From NCBI GenBank assembly GCA_030612585.1, contig JAUWNP010000112.1:1-14368 (forward strand): 14,368 nt of DNA, given 5' to 3'. A program made the position numbers and the translations under genes. The notes beneath the pieces are model-generated. The model ran no database searches. It saw only the letters and a list, made by a program, of their open reading frames with translations, and had not been told where the DNA came from. Numbering within the stretch: the first letter of the stretch is position 1; each line of letters begins with the position of its first letter. This document shows positions 5,446 through 12,553 of the stretch, piece after piece. This DNA is from Anaerolineae bacterium. Lineage in GTDB: Bacteria; Chloroflexota; Anaerolineae; B4-G1.

Positions 5446-5648
5446 CGCTGGCGGTGGACGTGTCGGCAGTGTGGGAGACAAAGATGGCCGCCATTCGCTG
5501 CCACCGCACACAGATGGACGGCTCGCTCATCCTGCGCGCGTCGGAAGAGAGGCAGCGGCTGTTCCTGGGGGCGGAGCATTTTCGGCTGGCAACCTCGACC
5601 GGTTCAGAGAGAAATCCCTTGGCCAGGTTCGTGGAGTATCGTGTATGA
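5415..5648 (+). pseudogene. Remnant of a PIG-L/LmbE-type deacetylase (C-terminal end only)
   Basis: In the frame ending at TGA 5646-5648, 77 residues include AVDVSAVWETKMAAIRCHRT, then QMDGS, and later LFLGAEHFRLA. The pattern 'acid-V-x-V...K-x-A-AI-x-CH-RTQ' followed by an E-x-F end is typical of the C-terminal part of PIG-L (LmbE, GlcNAc-PI deacetylase) proteins, which are usually over 200 residues. The metal-binding N-terminal half (AHPDD-like motif) is absent from the window. The ATG at 5415 has no ribosome site and the reading frame overlaps the tail of the methyltransferase gene. I read it as a leftover cut off by the insertion of the A+T-rich methyltransferase gene; it should not be functional. 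Confidence 0.65.
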
Positions 5649-5660
5649 GAGGGCAAGCGG

Positions 5661-6188
5661 GTGGCTGCTAACAGATCCCAGAAACAGGTTGAACGTCAGT
5701 ACGGCGCGAAACAACGAGCCGTTGCCATAGTTGCCGAGAGCATCGTGTTCATGGTCGTGGCCCCGTTATCTCTCGTCGCAACCGCGTCCGCTCTCGATCA
5801 ACGGTTGCAGTTACCTCGTTTTACCTGCGGGCCGGTGAATCTTGTCGTTGGCCTGCTATTCGTCGTTCCAGGATGGCTGTTTGCCATGTGGTTTGTGCAA
5901 GCCCAGTTCGCGCTGGGCGAGGGAATCCCGGTTTTCGCGACCCAAGAACTGATCGTGCAAGGCCCGTATGCTCACTGCCGCAATCCAATGGCTTTGGGCG
6001 CCGATCTTTTTTACACCGGCATCAGTATCTGGATGGGTTCGCTCTCTGCCGTCGGATTGACAATGCTCTTTGCAACTTTGCTCGTGGTGTATCTCAAGGT
6101 GATCGAAGAAAGGAGGTTAGAGGAGCGCTTTGGATCGAAATATCAGGAATACAAGCAGCGGACACCGTTTTTAATACCACATCTGTAA
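5661..6188 (+). CDS. ICMT/PEMT-like membrane methyltransferase, second copy
   Basis: The 175-residue protein is homologous to the gene at 4867: QGPYAHCRNPMALGADLFYTGISIWMG and EERRLEERFGSKYQEYKQRTPFLIPHL match the same core, and this copy ends cleanly after IPHL. Helices lie at about 24-44, 57-80 and 110-146. Start GTG 5661 with AGAGGG (5648-5653) upstream; no ATG fits the homologous N-terminus. The base composition is closer to that of the window than the first copy's. The gene stops 16 bases before the site-2 protease gene, so they are probably co-transcribed. In this family S-adenosylmethionine methylates a membrane-embedded thiol or lipid head group; the real substrate in bacteria is usually unknown. 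The two copies are divergent enough that one is likelier to be acquired than a fresh duplicate. Confidence 0.85.
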   Translation: MAANRSQKQVERQYGAKQRAVAIVAESIVFMVVAPLSLVATASALDQRLQLPRFTCGPVNLVVGLLFVVPGWLFAMWFVQAQFALGEGIPVFATQELIVQGPYAHCRNPMALGADLFYTGISIWMGSLSAVGLTMLFATLLVVYLKVIEERRLEERFGSKYQEYKQRTPFLIPHL

Positions 6189-6204
6189 AAGGAGACAGAT
6201 TACC

Positions 6205-7344
6205 ATGAAAGGATCTATCAAACTGTTCAGCGTCAAAGGGATTGAGGTGAAGGTGCACTTTACCTTCGCCCTTATCCTGATCTGGGCGGCTTACCGCTGG
6301 GGGGTGCAGGCGAGCGAGGGTTTGACTGGAGCGCTGTTCGGCGTCGCGGTCACACTGCTCCTCTTCGCCTGCGTCACCCTGCACGAGTTGGCCCACAGCC
6401 TCACCGCCATGCGCTACGGTGTGACGGTGCGGGAGATCACCCTACTCCCCATCGGCGGGGTGGCGCAGATGGAAGAGATGCCGGCAAAGCCGGCCCAGGA
6501 ACTCAAGATGGCACTGGCCGGACCACTGACCAACATCGCCATCGCCATCCTGCTCATCTTGATCTGCCTGCCCCTGGGAATCCGTTCCACGATGGGGGTG
6601 GAGGAACTCTTCCAGGTGCTGGGCACGGTGAGTTGGCGCGGGCTGATCGCCTACCTGGTCTCGGCCAACCTGACTCTGGGCCTGTTCAACCTGTTACCGG
6701 CCTTTCCTATGGATGGCGGGCGGGTGCTGCGAGCATTCCTGGCCATGCGAATGGACTATGCCCGGGCCACCGCCATCGCCGTCCGCATCGGCCAGGGACT
6801 GGCGGTACTGCTGGGACTGTGGGGCTTTATGGGCGGTGGCTTTACCCTGATTTTCATCGCCATCTTTGTCTATCTGGGCGCAGGTCAAGAGGGTAGAATG
6901 GTGGAGGTGAAGAGCGTGCTGGAGGATATGCAGGTGCGCCAGGCCATGTCTCACCCGGTGCAGACCCTGACCCCCACAGATACGATGGCCAAAGTAGTGG
7001 AACTGATCCTCCAGGGCTTGCAGGCCGATTTCCCGGTGTTGGAACACGACCGCCTGGTGGGGATGCTCACCGAAGGGGACGTGCTCTCGGCCCTGCACAA
7101 GCAGGGAGCGGACACCCTCGTGGGCCAGATGATGCGCCGCCAGTTCCCCATCGCCCGCCCCGGAGAGACTCTCGTCGAGGTGCAAGGGCAAATGAGCGCC
7201 GCCCAGTTGCGCAGCGTGCCGGTGGTCGAACGGGATCAAGTGGTGGGCCTGCTCACTACTCAAGACATCAACGAGGCCTACCGGCTGCTCAAAGTGCTGC
7301 CCCAAGGATGGGGCACGGGGCAGCGTCAGCCTGATTCCAGATGA
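6205..7344 (+). CDS. Site-2 protease (M50 family) with two CBS domains
   Basis: The 379-residue protein is an intramembrane zinc metalloprotease. The zinc motif HELAH is at 60-64 in a hydrophobic helix, and the third ligand lies in LLPAFPMDGGRVLRA (Asp170), the NPDG-like site of the second core helix. Helices at about 16-35, 42-65, 105-122, 147-165, 197-225. After the membrane core two CBS domains follow at about 244-300 (MSHPVQTLTPTDTMAKVVEL ... MLTEGDVL) and 305-362 (MMRRQFPIARPGETL ... LLTTQDI), which usually bind adenine nucleotides and gate activity. AAAAGGAG (6187-6194) precedes ATG 6205. Members of this CBS-bearing class cleave membrane-bound regulators such as pro-sigma or anti-sigma factors; no such substrate gene is visible nearby. 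Sixteen bases separate it from an ABC exporter. Confidence 0.93.
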   Translation: MKGSIKLFSVKGIEVKVHFTFALILIWAAYRWGVQASEGLTGALFGVAVTLLLFACVTLHELAHSLTAMRYGVTVREITLLPIGGVAQMEEMPAKPAQELKMALAGPLTNIAIAILLILICLPLGIRSTMGVEELFQVLGTVSWRGLIAYLVSANLTLGLFNLLPAFPMDGGRVLRAFLAMRMDYARATAIAVRIGQGLAVLLGLWGFMGGGFTLIFIAIFVYLGAGQEGRMVEVKSVLEDMQVRQAMSHPVQTLTPTDTMAKVVELILQGLQADFPVLEHDRLVGMLTEGDVLSALHKQGADTLVGQMMRRQFPIARPGETLVEVQGQMSAAQLRSVPVVERDQVVGLLTTQDINEAYRLLKVLPQGWGTGQRQPDSR

Positions 7345-7360
7345 AGAATGGAGAGAACCT

Positions 7361-8392
7361 ATGACAAATGCGATTGAAGTAAAAAACCTGACCAAGTACT
7401 ATGGCCGCCCGGGAGCAGGCCCTTCGGCTCGGCTCAGGACAGGCGTGCTGGCGGTGGACCACGTCAACTTTGAGGTGCATCAGGGCGAGGTCTTCGGCTT
7501 CCTGGGCCCCAACGGCGCGGGCAAGACGACCACCCAGCGCATGCTGACCACGCTGCTGGAGCCGACCGAGGGGCGCATCGTCATCCACGGCCACGACCTG
7601 GCCCACGATGCCTACCCGGTCAAGCGGCGGATGGGACTGGTACCGGAGGAGTCAAACGTCTACACCGCACTGACCGCCTGGGACAACTTGATGTTCACCG
7701 CCCGGATCTACCGCGTAGATCGGGGCGAGCAGGCGGCACGGGCGCGGGAACTGTTGGAGACCTTTGGCCTGTGGGAGAAGCGGGACGTGAAGGTGCAAGA
7801 CTTCTCCAAGGGCATGCGCCGCCGGCTGAGCATCGCCATGGCCATCATCCACAAGCCCGCGCTCCTCTTCCTGGACGAGCCGACGCCCGGCCTGGACGCG
7901 CAAAGCGCCCGCGCTATCCGGGATTTGATCCGCCAACTGAACGCCGAGGGTACCACCATCTTTCTGACTACGCACCAGATCGAGGAGGCCAACCAACTCT
8001 GCGACCGAGTCGCTATCATCGACCACGGCCAGATCGCAGCAATTGACACCCCGGAGCAACTCAAGCAGGCCTTCCGGCGGGTGCAGTCGGTGGAGGTGGC
8101 GCTGGAGCCGGACGGCCAGACGCACGGCGAACCGCTATCCGCGCTGCCGGGGGTGACTACTTCGGTCAAGATGGGCGACAAGTGGCGGCTGTACACCCAG
8201 GACCCGTCGGCGCTCCTACCCCAGGTGATGGACTATGCCCGCTCACACAATCTGCGGGTGGTCAGCCTGAGCACGCTGGGGCCGAGTCTGGAGGACGTCT
8301 TCCTGGAGATCACGGGCCAGCAGGTAGGTACGGTGCAGCACAAAGCAGAGGAAAACAAGCCCCGGCAGCGGGGGATGGGAGGTCGGCGATGA
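7361..8392 (+). CDS. ABC-2-type exporter ATP-binding protein (DrrA/CcmA-like)
   Basis: This 343-residue ATPase has Walker A GPNGAGKTT (49-57), Q-loop region VPEES (94-98, Gln replaced by Glu as often in DrrA-type proteins), signature FSKGMRRRLSIA (148-159) in place of LSGGQ, Walker B LLFLDE (168-173) and H-loop His205. A C-terminal domain of about 110 residues (from about 230) is typical of drug and lipid exporters and ends in a basic tail. GGAGAG (7350-7355) precedes ATG 7361. Odd feature: about 12 extra residues (GRPGAGPSARLRTG) lie between KYYG and VLAVD, just after the adenine-stacking aromatic; their DNA resembles a dispersed palindromic repeat (see 7420-7444). The stop overlaps the permease start. 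The exported substrate is unknown. Confidence 0.92.
   Translation: MTNAIEVKNLTKYYGRPGAGPSARLRTGVLAVDHVNFEVHQGEVFGFLGPNGAGKTTTQRMLTTLLEPTEGRIVIHGHDLAHDAYPVKRRMGLVPEESNVYTALTAWDNLMFTARIYRVDRGEQAARARELLETFGLWEKRDVKVQDFSKGMRRRLSIAMAIIHKPALLFLDEPTPGLDAQSARAIRDLIRQLNAEGTTIFLTTHQIEEANQLCDRVAIIDHGQIAAIDTPEQLKQAFRRVQSVEVALEPDGQTHGEPLSALPGVTTSVKMGDKWRLYTQDPSALLPQVMDYARSHNLRVVSLSTLGPSLEDVFLEITGQQVGTVQHKAEENKPRQRGMGGRR
7420..7444. repeat. Dispersed palindromic repeat fragment inside the ABC ATPase gene
   Basis: The stretch contains CCCTTCGGCT followed by GGCTCAGGACAGGC, close to a short repeat widely seen in environmental bacterial genomes (on the other strand GCCTGTCCTGAGC...GCCGAAGGG), with two differences from the form I recall. 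It encodes PSARLRTG in frame, a peptide typical of this repeat's translated form. It adds residues between the first two strands of the nucleotide-binding domain without breaking the frame. Confidence 0.55.
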
Positions 8393-9153
8393 AAGACGGA
8401 TGGCTACAGCGATTGCGTGACGAACTGGCTCAGGCCTGGACCGTGACGGTCAAAGATATGAAAGTCTACTATCTCCAGCCGGGGATGATCATGTTCGGCT
8501 TTATGATGCCGTTCTTCATGTTCTTTTCCTTCTCGGTAAAGCGAGAGATGGCGGCGGCGCAGGGGGTGGCCCGCTTGCTGGCGCTGACGACCTTTTTCAC
8601 CGCGGCTGCCGCCGGGCCGTTCATCATCCCCCTGGAGCGTCGCCTGGGCACTTACGACCGGCTGATGGCGGCGCCGATGTCGCTACTGACCTTGCTTCTG
8701 GGCAAGACAGCGGTGGGTGCGCTCTTTGCCATCGGCACATCGGCCTTTGCGCTGCTCGTCGGCGTGGTGGCCTTTGGAGCGAGTATCGCCCAGCCCTGGC
8801 TGCTGGCGGCCGGCGTGATCCTGGGGTCATTCTCCTTCTCGGCCCTGGGGCTGATCTTTGGCTCCATCCCCACCCGCAACCCCGGCGACGTGCAGATGCC
8901 CAGCACGTTGATGCGCTGGGGGTTGCTCTTCATCAGTGGCGTCTTTGTCCCGCTGGCAGAGATGGGAGCGGTGGCGCGGGCTCTAGCCTATCTCTCCCCG
9001 CTGACCTACGCCCAGGACCTGATGAACCACGCCGTGCTGGGGATGGGCTTGCTCGACCCATGGCTGGATATTGGCGTGCTGCTGGTGAGCGGTGTCCTGT
9101 TTCTAGTACCGTCCGTGTTGATGCACCGGCGGAGCCGGCGACTGGGGTACTGA
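8389..9153 (+). CDS. ABC-2-type exporter permease
   Basis: I take ATG 8389 as the start: it forms an ATGA overlap with the ATPase stop and has GGGAGGT (8377-8383) five bases upstream; the frame is open further left only as a shadow of the ATPase gene. The resulting 254-residue protein has six membrane helices (about 31-52, 60-82, 101-127, 131-155, 165-190, 224-246) and the ABC-2 hallmarks: an N-terminal cytoplasmic helix (AWTVTVKDMKVYYLQPGMI) and a re-entrant PLAEMGAVARALAYLSPLTY stretch before the last helix. It is the membrane partner of the ATPase upstream; together they form a typical drug, lipid or polysaccharide exporter. A terminator follows 19 bases after the stop. Confidence 0.92.
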   Translation: MKDGWLQRLRDELAQAWTVTVKDMKVYYLQPGMIMFGFMMPFFMFFSFSVKREMAAAQGVARLLALTTFFTAAAAGPFIIPLERRLGTYDRLMAAPMSLLTLLLGKTAVGALFAIGTSAFALLVGVVAFGASIAQPWLLAAGVILGSFSFSALGLIFGSIPTRNPGDVQMPSTLMRWGLLFISGVFVPLAEMGAVARALAYLSPLTYAQDLMNHAVLGMGLLDPWLDIGVLLVSGVLFLVPSVLMHRRSRRLGY

Positions 9154-9172
9154 CTTTCAAACGTTGGCATTG

Positions 9173-9215
9173 GCCCCCGGCCTGAAACCTTGTCCAGGCC
9201 GGGGGCTCTTGATTT
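9173..9215 (+). terminator. Rho-independent terminator after the exporter operon
   Basis: GCCCCCGGCCTG (9173-9184) and CAGGCCGGGGGC (9195-9206) form a perfect 12-bp stem with a ten-base loop, followed by TCTTGATTTT. It lies just after the permease stop and before the promoter-like TATACT at 9274, so it separates two transcription units. Confidence 0.88.
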
Positions 9216-9273
9216 TGGCCCATCCTACACGCTTTCCGCATCGTTCCTTCATCCAATCTTCACACAAGCGGGG

Positions 9274-9279
9274 TATACT
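9274..9279 (+). promoter_or_regulatory. Probable -10 box for the lipoprotein/MacAB operon
   Basis: TATACT stands 31 bases before the predicted start at 9310, in the gap after the terminator, and is the same hexamer as at the ferredoxin promoter. No convincing -35 is present at 16-18 bases upstream (best match two of six), and no CGAC-N4-GTCG palindrome is found, so it may need an unknown activator or be a weak promoter. Confidence 0.45.
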
Positions 9280-9309
9280 GCTGGCAAATCAAACTGGGAG
9301 GTGATGAGA

Positions 9310-9489
9310 ATGAGAGGTAGAGGTGGACGACCAATGTTTCGCCCCGGCGCGTACCGGCGGTTCGGGCCACGACCGAGATGGAGACGAGGAATGAGATGGG
9401 GAGGGCTACTGTTTCCCTTCCTGGGTATCACGGGATGCTTGATGATGACGTTCCTGCCGCTGCTACTGCGCTTGTTTGTCGGGTGGTAA
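9310..9489 (+). CDS. Small Arg/Gly-rich single-helix membrane protein, unknown function
   Basis: The start is taken as ATG 9310, eight bases after GGAGG (9297-9301); an ATG at 9304 is in frame but only two bases away. The 59-residue product has an N-terminal half rich in Arg and Gly (MRGRGGRPMFRPGAYRRFG, then RPRWRRGMRW) and a hydrophobic C-terminal helix at about 31-57 (GGLLFPFLGITGCLMMTFLP and following LLLRLFVGW). The positive-inside rule would place the basic part in the cytoplasm. A clear ribosome site and a promoter-like box upstream argue that it is real. I do not recognise the family. It heads an operon with a DUF2202 lipoprotein and a MacAB-like exporter. Confidence 0.6.
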   Translation: MRGRGGRPMFRPGAYRRFGPRPRWRRGMRWGGLLFPFLGITGCLMMTFLPLLLRLFVGW

Positions 9490-9523
9490 AGCAGGACACA
9501 AAAACTAAACTAGGAGGAAAACG

Positions 9524-10324
9524 ATGAAAAAGATTACTGGAATTAGGATAATGGAAATACTGACCATAGCGTCGCTGACCCTGGTCGCCTTGGTCTCCTG
9601 TTCTCCGCCACCCAGCGCGGCCCCGACGACAGCGTCTGTCACTGCCGCCGTACCGGCTACACCCACGGATACCGCCGCTCCCCCCGCGCCCAGCACGGTC
9701 ATCACCGACGTCACTGATGTAGACGAGGAAGGAAACACGGACATTGACTCATCTACTTTGAGCGAGGCCCTCAACTCGGTCTCAACGGGCACATTGAGCG
9801 ACGCCGAGGCGGAGGGTCTTCTTTACATGCGAGAGGAAGAAAAACTGGCCCGGGATGTGTATCTTGTGCTCTACGACAAATGGGGTCTACCCATTTTCCA
9901 GAACATCGCCAACAGTGAGCAGACCCACACGGATGCCGTCAAAACATTGCTTGATCGGTATGGCCTGGAAGACCCGGCAGCGGGCCAGGACGTCGGCATA
10001 TTCACTAACCCAGAGCTCCAGGAACTCTACGACTTGCTGGTAGAGACGGGAAGCCGGTCATTGGTGGATGCACTGCGTGTTGGGGTGGCCATCGAGGAAA
10101 TTGATATCCTTGATCTGGAGGAATGGATAGCCCAGACCAATCCAGCAGACATCGTGATGGTCTACGAAAACCTGATGAAGGGTTCACGCAACCACCTGCG
10201 TTCCTTCGTCTCGACGCTGGAGCAGCAGACGGAAGAGACTTATCAGCCTCAGTATCTCGACCAGGCGGCGTATGATGCGATTGTTGACTCGCCGACAGAG
10301 AGAGGCGGGCGCGGTGGACAATAA
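9524..10324 (+). CDS. DUF2202 ferritin-like lipoprotein
   Basis: The 266-residue protein begins with a signal peptide and lipobox LVSC (Cys26), then a Pro/Thr/Ala-rich linker to about 60. The folded part, from about 78, has the DUF2202 pattern: AEGLLYMREEEKLARDVYLV at 96-115, NIANSEQTHTDAV at 127-139, and a later helical pair with EEIDILDLEEWI and NLMKGSRNHLRSF. The Glu104-106, Glu132, His135, Glu191/192, Glu216 and His224 positions look like the ExxH-type ligands of a ferritin-like four-helix bundle, so iron or another metal may bind. AGGAGGA (9512-9518) precedes ATG 9524. Family function is not established. It sits 30 bases before a MacA-like adaptor, suggesting a link with export across the envelope. 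Confidence 0.88.
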   Translation: MKKITGIRIMEILTIASLTLVALVSCSPPPSAAPTTASVTAAVPATPTDTAAPPAPSTVITDVTDVDEEGNTDIDSSTLSEALNSVSTGTLSDAEAEGLLYMREEEKLARDVYLVLYDKWGLPIFQNIANSEQTHTDAVKTLLDRYGLEDPAAGQDVGIFTNPELQELYDLLVETGSRSLVDALRVGVAIEEIDILDLEEWIAQTNPADIVMVYENLMKGSRNHLRSFVSTLEQQTEETYQPQYLDQAAYDAIVDSPTERGGRGGQ

Positions 10325-10354
10325 CATAGAGGGTAACATCAAGGAGGAAAAACG

Positions 10355-11782
10355 ATGAAGGCAAAGACGAAAAAAAGGGCCAAGCGGCAGAAAACTTGGC
10401 CCATCGTCCTGTTGGTGATCGCTGCGGCGACCGTGGGCGGTTACCTATACTATACGCGCTACGTGACGCCCGCCGAGGAGGCGGAGGAACCGGCCTTGCA
10501 GACGACGACGGTGCGCAAAGGGGACATTGTCATCACGGCGGCGGGCAGTGGCAACCTGATGCCCGTCGCGGAGGTCGCCCTGGGCTTTCGCACCGGCGGC
10601 ACGCTGGTCGAACTGGCAGCGGAGGTAGGCGACGAGGTAGAGGCCGGGCAGACGCTGGCCCGCTTGGACGACGCCGCTGCTCAAATTCAGGTGGCCCAGG
10701 CAGAACTGAACCTGGAGCAGGCCAAGGCCAAACTGGAGACGTTGCGCCGCACCAGCGCGCAGACGTTAGAAATCGCCCAGGTCAATCTGGAAGCGGCCCG
10801 GGCCGACTATGACGCGCTCGTCCAGGAGACCGAACACACGGGCGACCGTCTCACGTCCGTCCGCGTCAACCTGGAACAGGCGGTCGAACAACTCGCCGAC
10901 GCTCAAGAGGCCTACGACGCCGCCTGGGACCCGGCTCGGGACTGGGAACTCGCCGTCAAAAAGACCGCTACTGCCCTGGAGAACGAACGGGCGTCTACCA
11001 CCCGTTCTCTGGAAAAGGCGCAGGACGATCTACAAATCGCGCGGGCCAACTATAACCTGATGGTCCTCAGTCTCGACGACGACAGCGCGATTCGGGCGGC
11101 CTGGGCCAAAGTGTTGGCCGCCCAACAGACGGTGGAAGAAACCGGTTCCGGCGCAGACGTGCAGGCGGCCGAATGGGCCTTGCGGCAGGCAGAACTGGCG
11201 CTGGAATCGGCCCGGCTGGCGCTGGATAACGTCGTTCTGCTCTCCCCCGCCACTGGTACCGTGGTGGACATCTCCGCCAGTGTCGGCGAGGCGGTGGGAA
11301 CCAATCCCATCGTCGCCCTGGCCGATCTGGACGCGACGCAGGTGCGCTTTTACATGGAGGAGAGCGATCTGGACAAAGTAGCCGCCGGCAATAAAGTGAC
11401 CGTCGTCTTTGACGCTCTACCAGACCAAGAGTTCACCGGCGCTATCGCGCGGGTGGACCCGATGCTGGTGACGGTGGACGGAACCTTTGCCGCCCAGGCC
11501 TGGGCCGTGTTGGACGTGCCCGATGACCAGACCGCGCTGCTGGCCGGCATGACCGCCGAGGTAAAGGTCGTCGCCGGTGAAGCGTACAAAACGCTGCTGG
11601 TTCCCGTGCAGGCACTGCGGGAGTTGGCTCCTGGGCAGTTCGCCGTCTTTATCGTCAACGAAAGCGGCGAGTTGAAAATCCGCCCCGTAGAGGTCGGCCT
11701 GCGAGACTTTGCCAACGCGCAGATTCTCTCCGGCCTGGAGCAAGGTGAGGTCATCAGCACCGGCACTGTGGAGACGGAGTAG
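10355..11782 (+). CDS. MacA/HlyD-like periplasmic adaptor subunit
   Basis: The 475-residue protein has a basic N-terminus, one membrane anchor (about 15-34), then the adaptor domains: a lipoyl half (about 52-106, GTLVELAAEVGDEVEAGQTL), a long alpha-helical hairpin (about 108-290) with heptad-like Ala/Leu/Glu repeats, the second lipoyl half (about 294-325, SPATGTVVDISASVGEAVG), a beta barrel (about 330-410) and a membrane-proximal domain to the end. AAGGAGGA precedes ATG 10355, in a leader nearly identical to that of the DUF2202 gene. The helical hairpin is long for MacA and interrupted by a DDDSAIRAAW segment. It pairs with the MacB-like genes that follow. In a single-membrane Chloroflexota cell it would work without an outer-membrane channel; no TolC-like gene is visible. 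Confidence 0.92.
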   Translation: MKAKTKKRAKRQKTWPIVLLVIAAATVGGYLYYTRYVTPAEEAEEPALQTTTVRKGDIVITAAGSGNLMPVAEVALGFRTGGTLVELAAEVGDEVEAGQTLARLDDAAAQIQVAQAELNLEQAKAKLETLRRTSAQTLEIAQVNLEAARADYDALVQETEHTGDRLTSVRVNLEQAVEQLADAQEAYDAAWDPARDWELAVKKTATALENERASTTRSLEKAQDDLQIARANYNLMVLSLDDDSAIRAAWAKVLAAQQTVEETGSGADVQAAEWALRQAELALESARLALDNVVLLSPATGTVVDISASVGEAVGTNPIVALADLDATQVRFYMEESDLDKVAAGNKVTVVFDALPDQEFTGAIARVDPMLVTVDGTFAAQAWAVLDVPDDQTALLAGMTAEVKVVAGEAYKTLLVPVQALRELAPGQFAVFIVNESGELKIRPVEVGLRDFANAQILSGLEQGEVISTGTVETE

Positions 11783-11802
11783 CGAATTGCGAATGGCGAA
11801 TA
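11782..11802 (+). repeat. Three tandem 7-base units GCGAATN after the adaptor gene
   Basis: GCGAATT, GCGAATG and GCGAATA follow each other directly from the last base of the adaptor's TAG stop codon. It belongs to the same family as the 8-base array at 13755-13818, which starts in the same way from a TAG stop. Confidence 0.7.
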
Positions 11803-11824
11803 GTGGAATGGAGTGAGATGGGTT

Positions 11825-12553
11825 ATGGACGAATATCTGATCAAGGTGCAAAATCTAAAGAAAATATACGGCAGCGGCGAGATTGCCGTGCACGCGCTGG
11901 ATGGGGTGGACGCCAACATCGGCCAGGGAGAGTTCGCGGCGATCATGGGGCCGTCAGGCTCCGGCAAGTCCACGCTGATGAACATCCTCGGCTGCCTCGA
12001 CCATCCTACCTCCGGCACATACATCCTCGACGGCGAGGACGTGAGCGAGTTGAGCAAGGAAGAACTGGCCGACGTGCGCAACCGCAAGGTCGGCTTTGTC
12101 TTCCAGTCCTTTAACCTGTTGCCCCGCCTCTCTGCGCTCAGGAACGTGATGCTGCCGATGATGTACCGGCCGGAGGATCGGCTGGACCCGGAGGAGCGGG
12201 AGGAGTGGGCCGTCGCTGCGCTGGAATCGGTGGGGCTGGGCGACCGGCTGTATCACCTGCCCACCGAACTCTCCGGCGGGCAGCAGCAGCGGGTCGCCAT
12301 CGCGCGGGCGCTGGTCAATCAACCGTCGCTGATCCTGGCGGACGAGCCGACCGGGAACCTGGACAGCCGCTCCAGCATGGAGATCATGGAACTGATCCAC
12401 GACTTGCACGCGCAGGGCGTCACTATCCTGATGGTGACCCACGAATCGGACCTTGCCGCCCACGCCGGGCGCGTCATCTGCCTGCACGACGGACGCATCA
12501 TCTCCGACGGGCGCAGCGGGGCCAGCGAGTGCGTACAAGGAGGTGTATTATGA
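11825..12553 (+). CDS. MacB/LolD-like ABC ATP-binding protein
   Basis: The 242-residue ATPase has Walker A GPSGSGKST (42-50), Q-loop Gln94 in GFVFQSFNLLPRLSALRNV, signature LSGGQQQR (149-156), Walker B LILADE (169-174), D-loop and H-loop His206. The FQSFNLLPRLSALRNV and ADEPTGNLDSRSS sequences mark the MacB/LolD/FtsE branch. ATG 11825 matches the family N-terminus; a GTG at 11813 in frame would add four residues and neither start has an ideal ribosome site (GGAG at 11810-11813). The stop overlaps the permease start (ATGA), as expected for a coupled pair. The C-terminal tail is slightly long but ordinary. Together with the adaptor and permease it forms a mechanotransmission-type exporter of peptides, lipids or antibiotics. 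Confidence 0.93.
   Translation: MDEYLIKVQNLKKIYGSGEIAVHALDGVDANIGQGEFAAIMGPSGSGKSTLMNILGCLDHPTSGTYILDGEDVSELSKEELADVRNRKVGFVFQSFNLLPRLSALRNVMLPMMYRPEDRLDPEEREEWAVAALESVGLGDRLYHLPTELSGGQQQRVAIARALVNQPSLILADEPTGNLDSRSSMEIMELIHDLHAQGVTILMVTHESDLAAHAGRVICLHDGRIISDGRSGASECVQGGVL

Noticed and set aside
7296..7324. Hairpin pairs (TGCCCC/GGGGCA and GCTGCCCC/GGGGCAGC) at the end of the site-2 protease gene, considered as a terminator or attenuator
   Set aside because: They lie inside the coding region, have no T-tract, and the next gene starts 16 bases after the stop with a good ribosome site.
8182..8388. Longer open frame upstream of the ABC-2 permease start
   Set aside because: It lies wholly inside the ATPase gene in another frame; the ATG at 8389 has a ribosome site and forms the usual ATGA overlap.
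9248..9264. TTCATC or TTCACA as a -35 for the TATACT at 9274
   Set aside because: Spacing would be 20 or 9 bases, outside the normal range.
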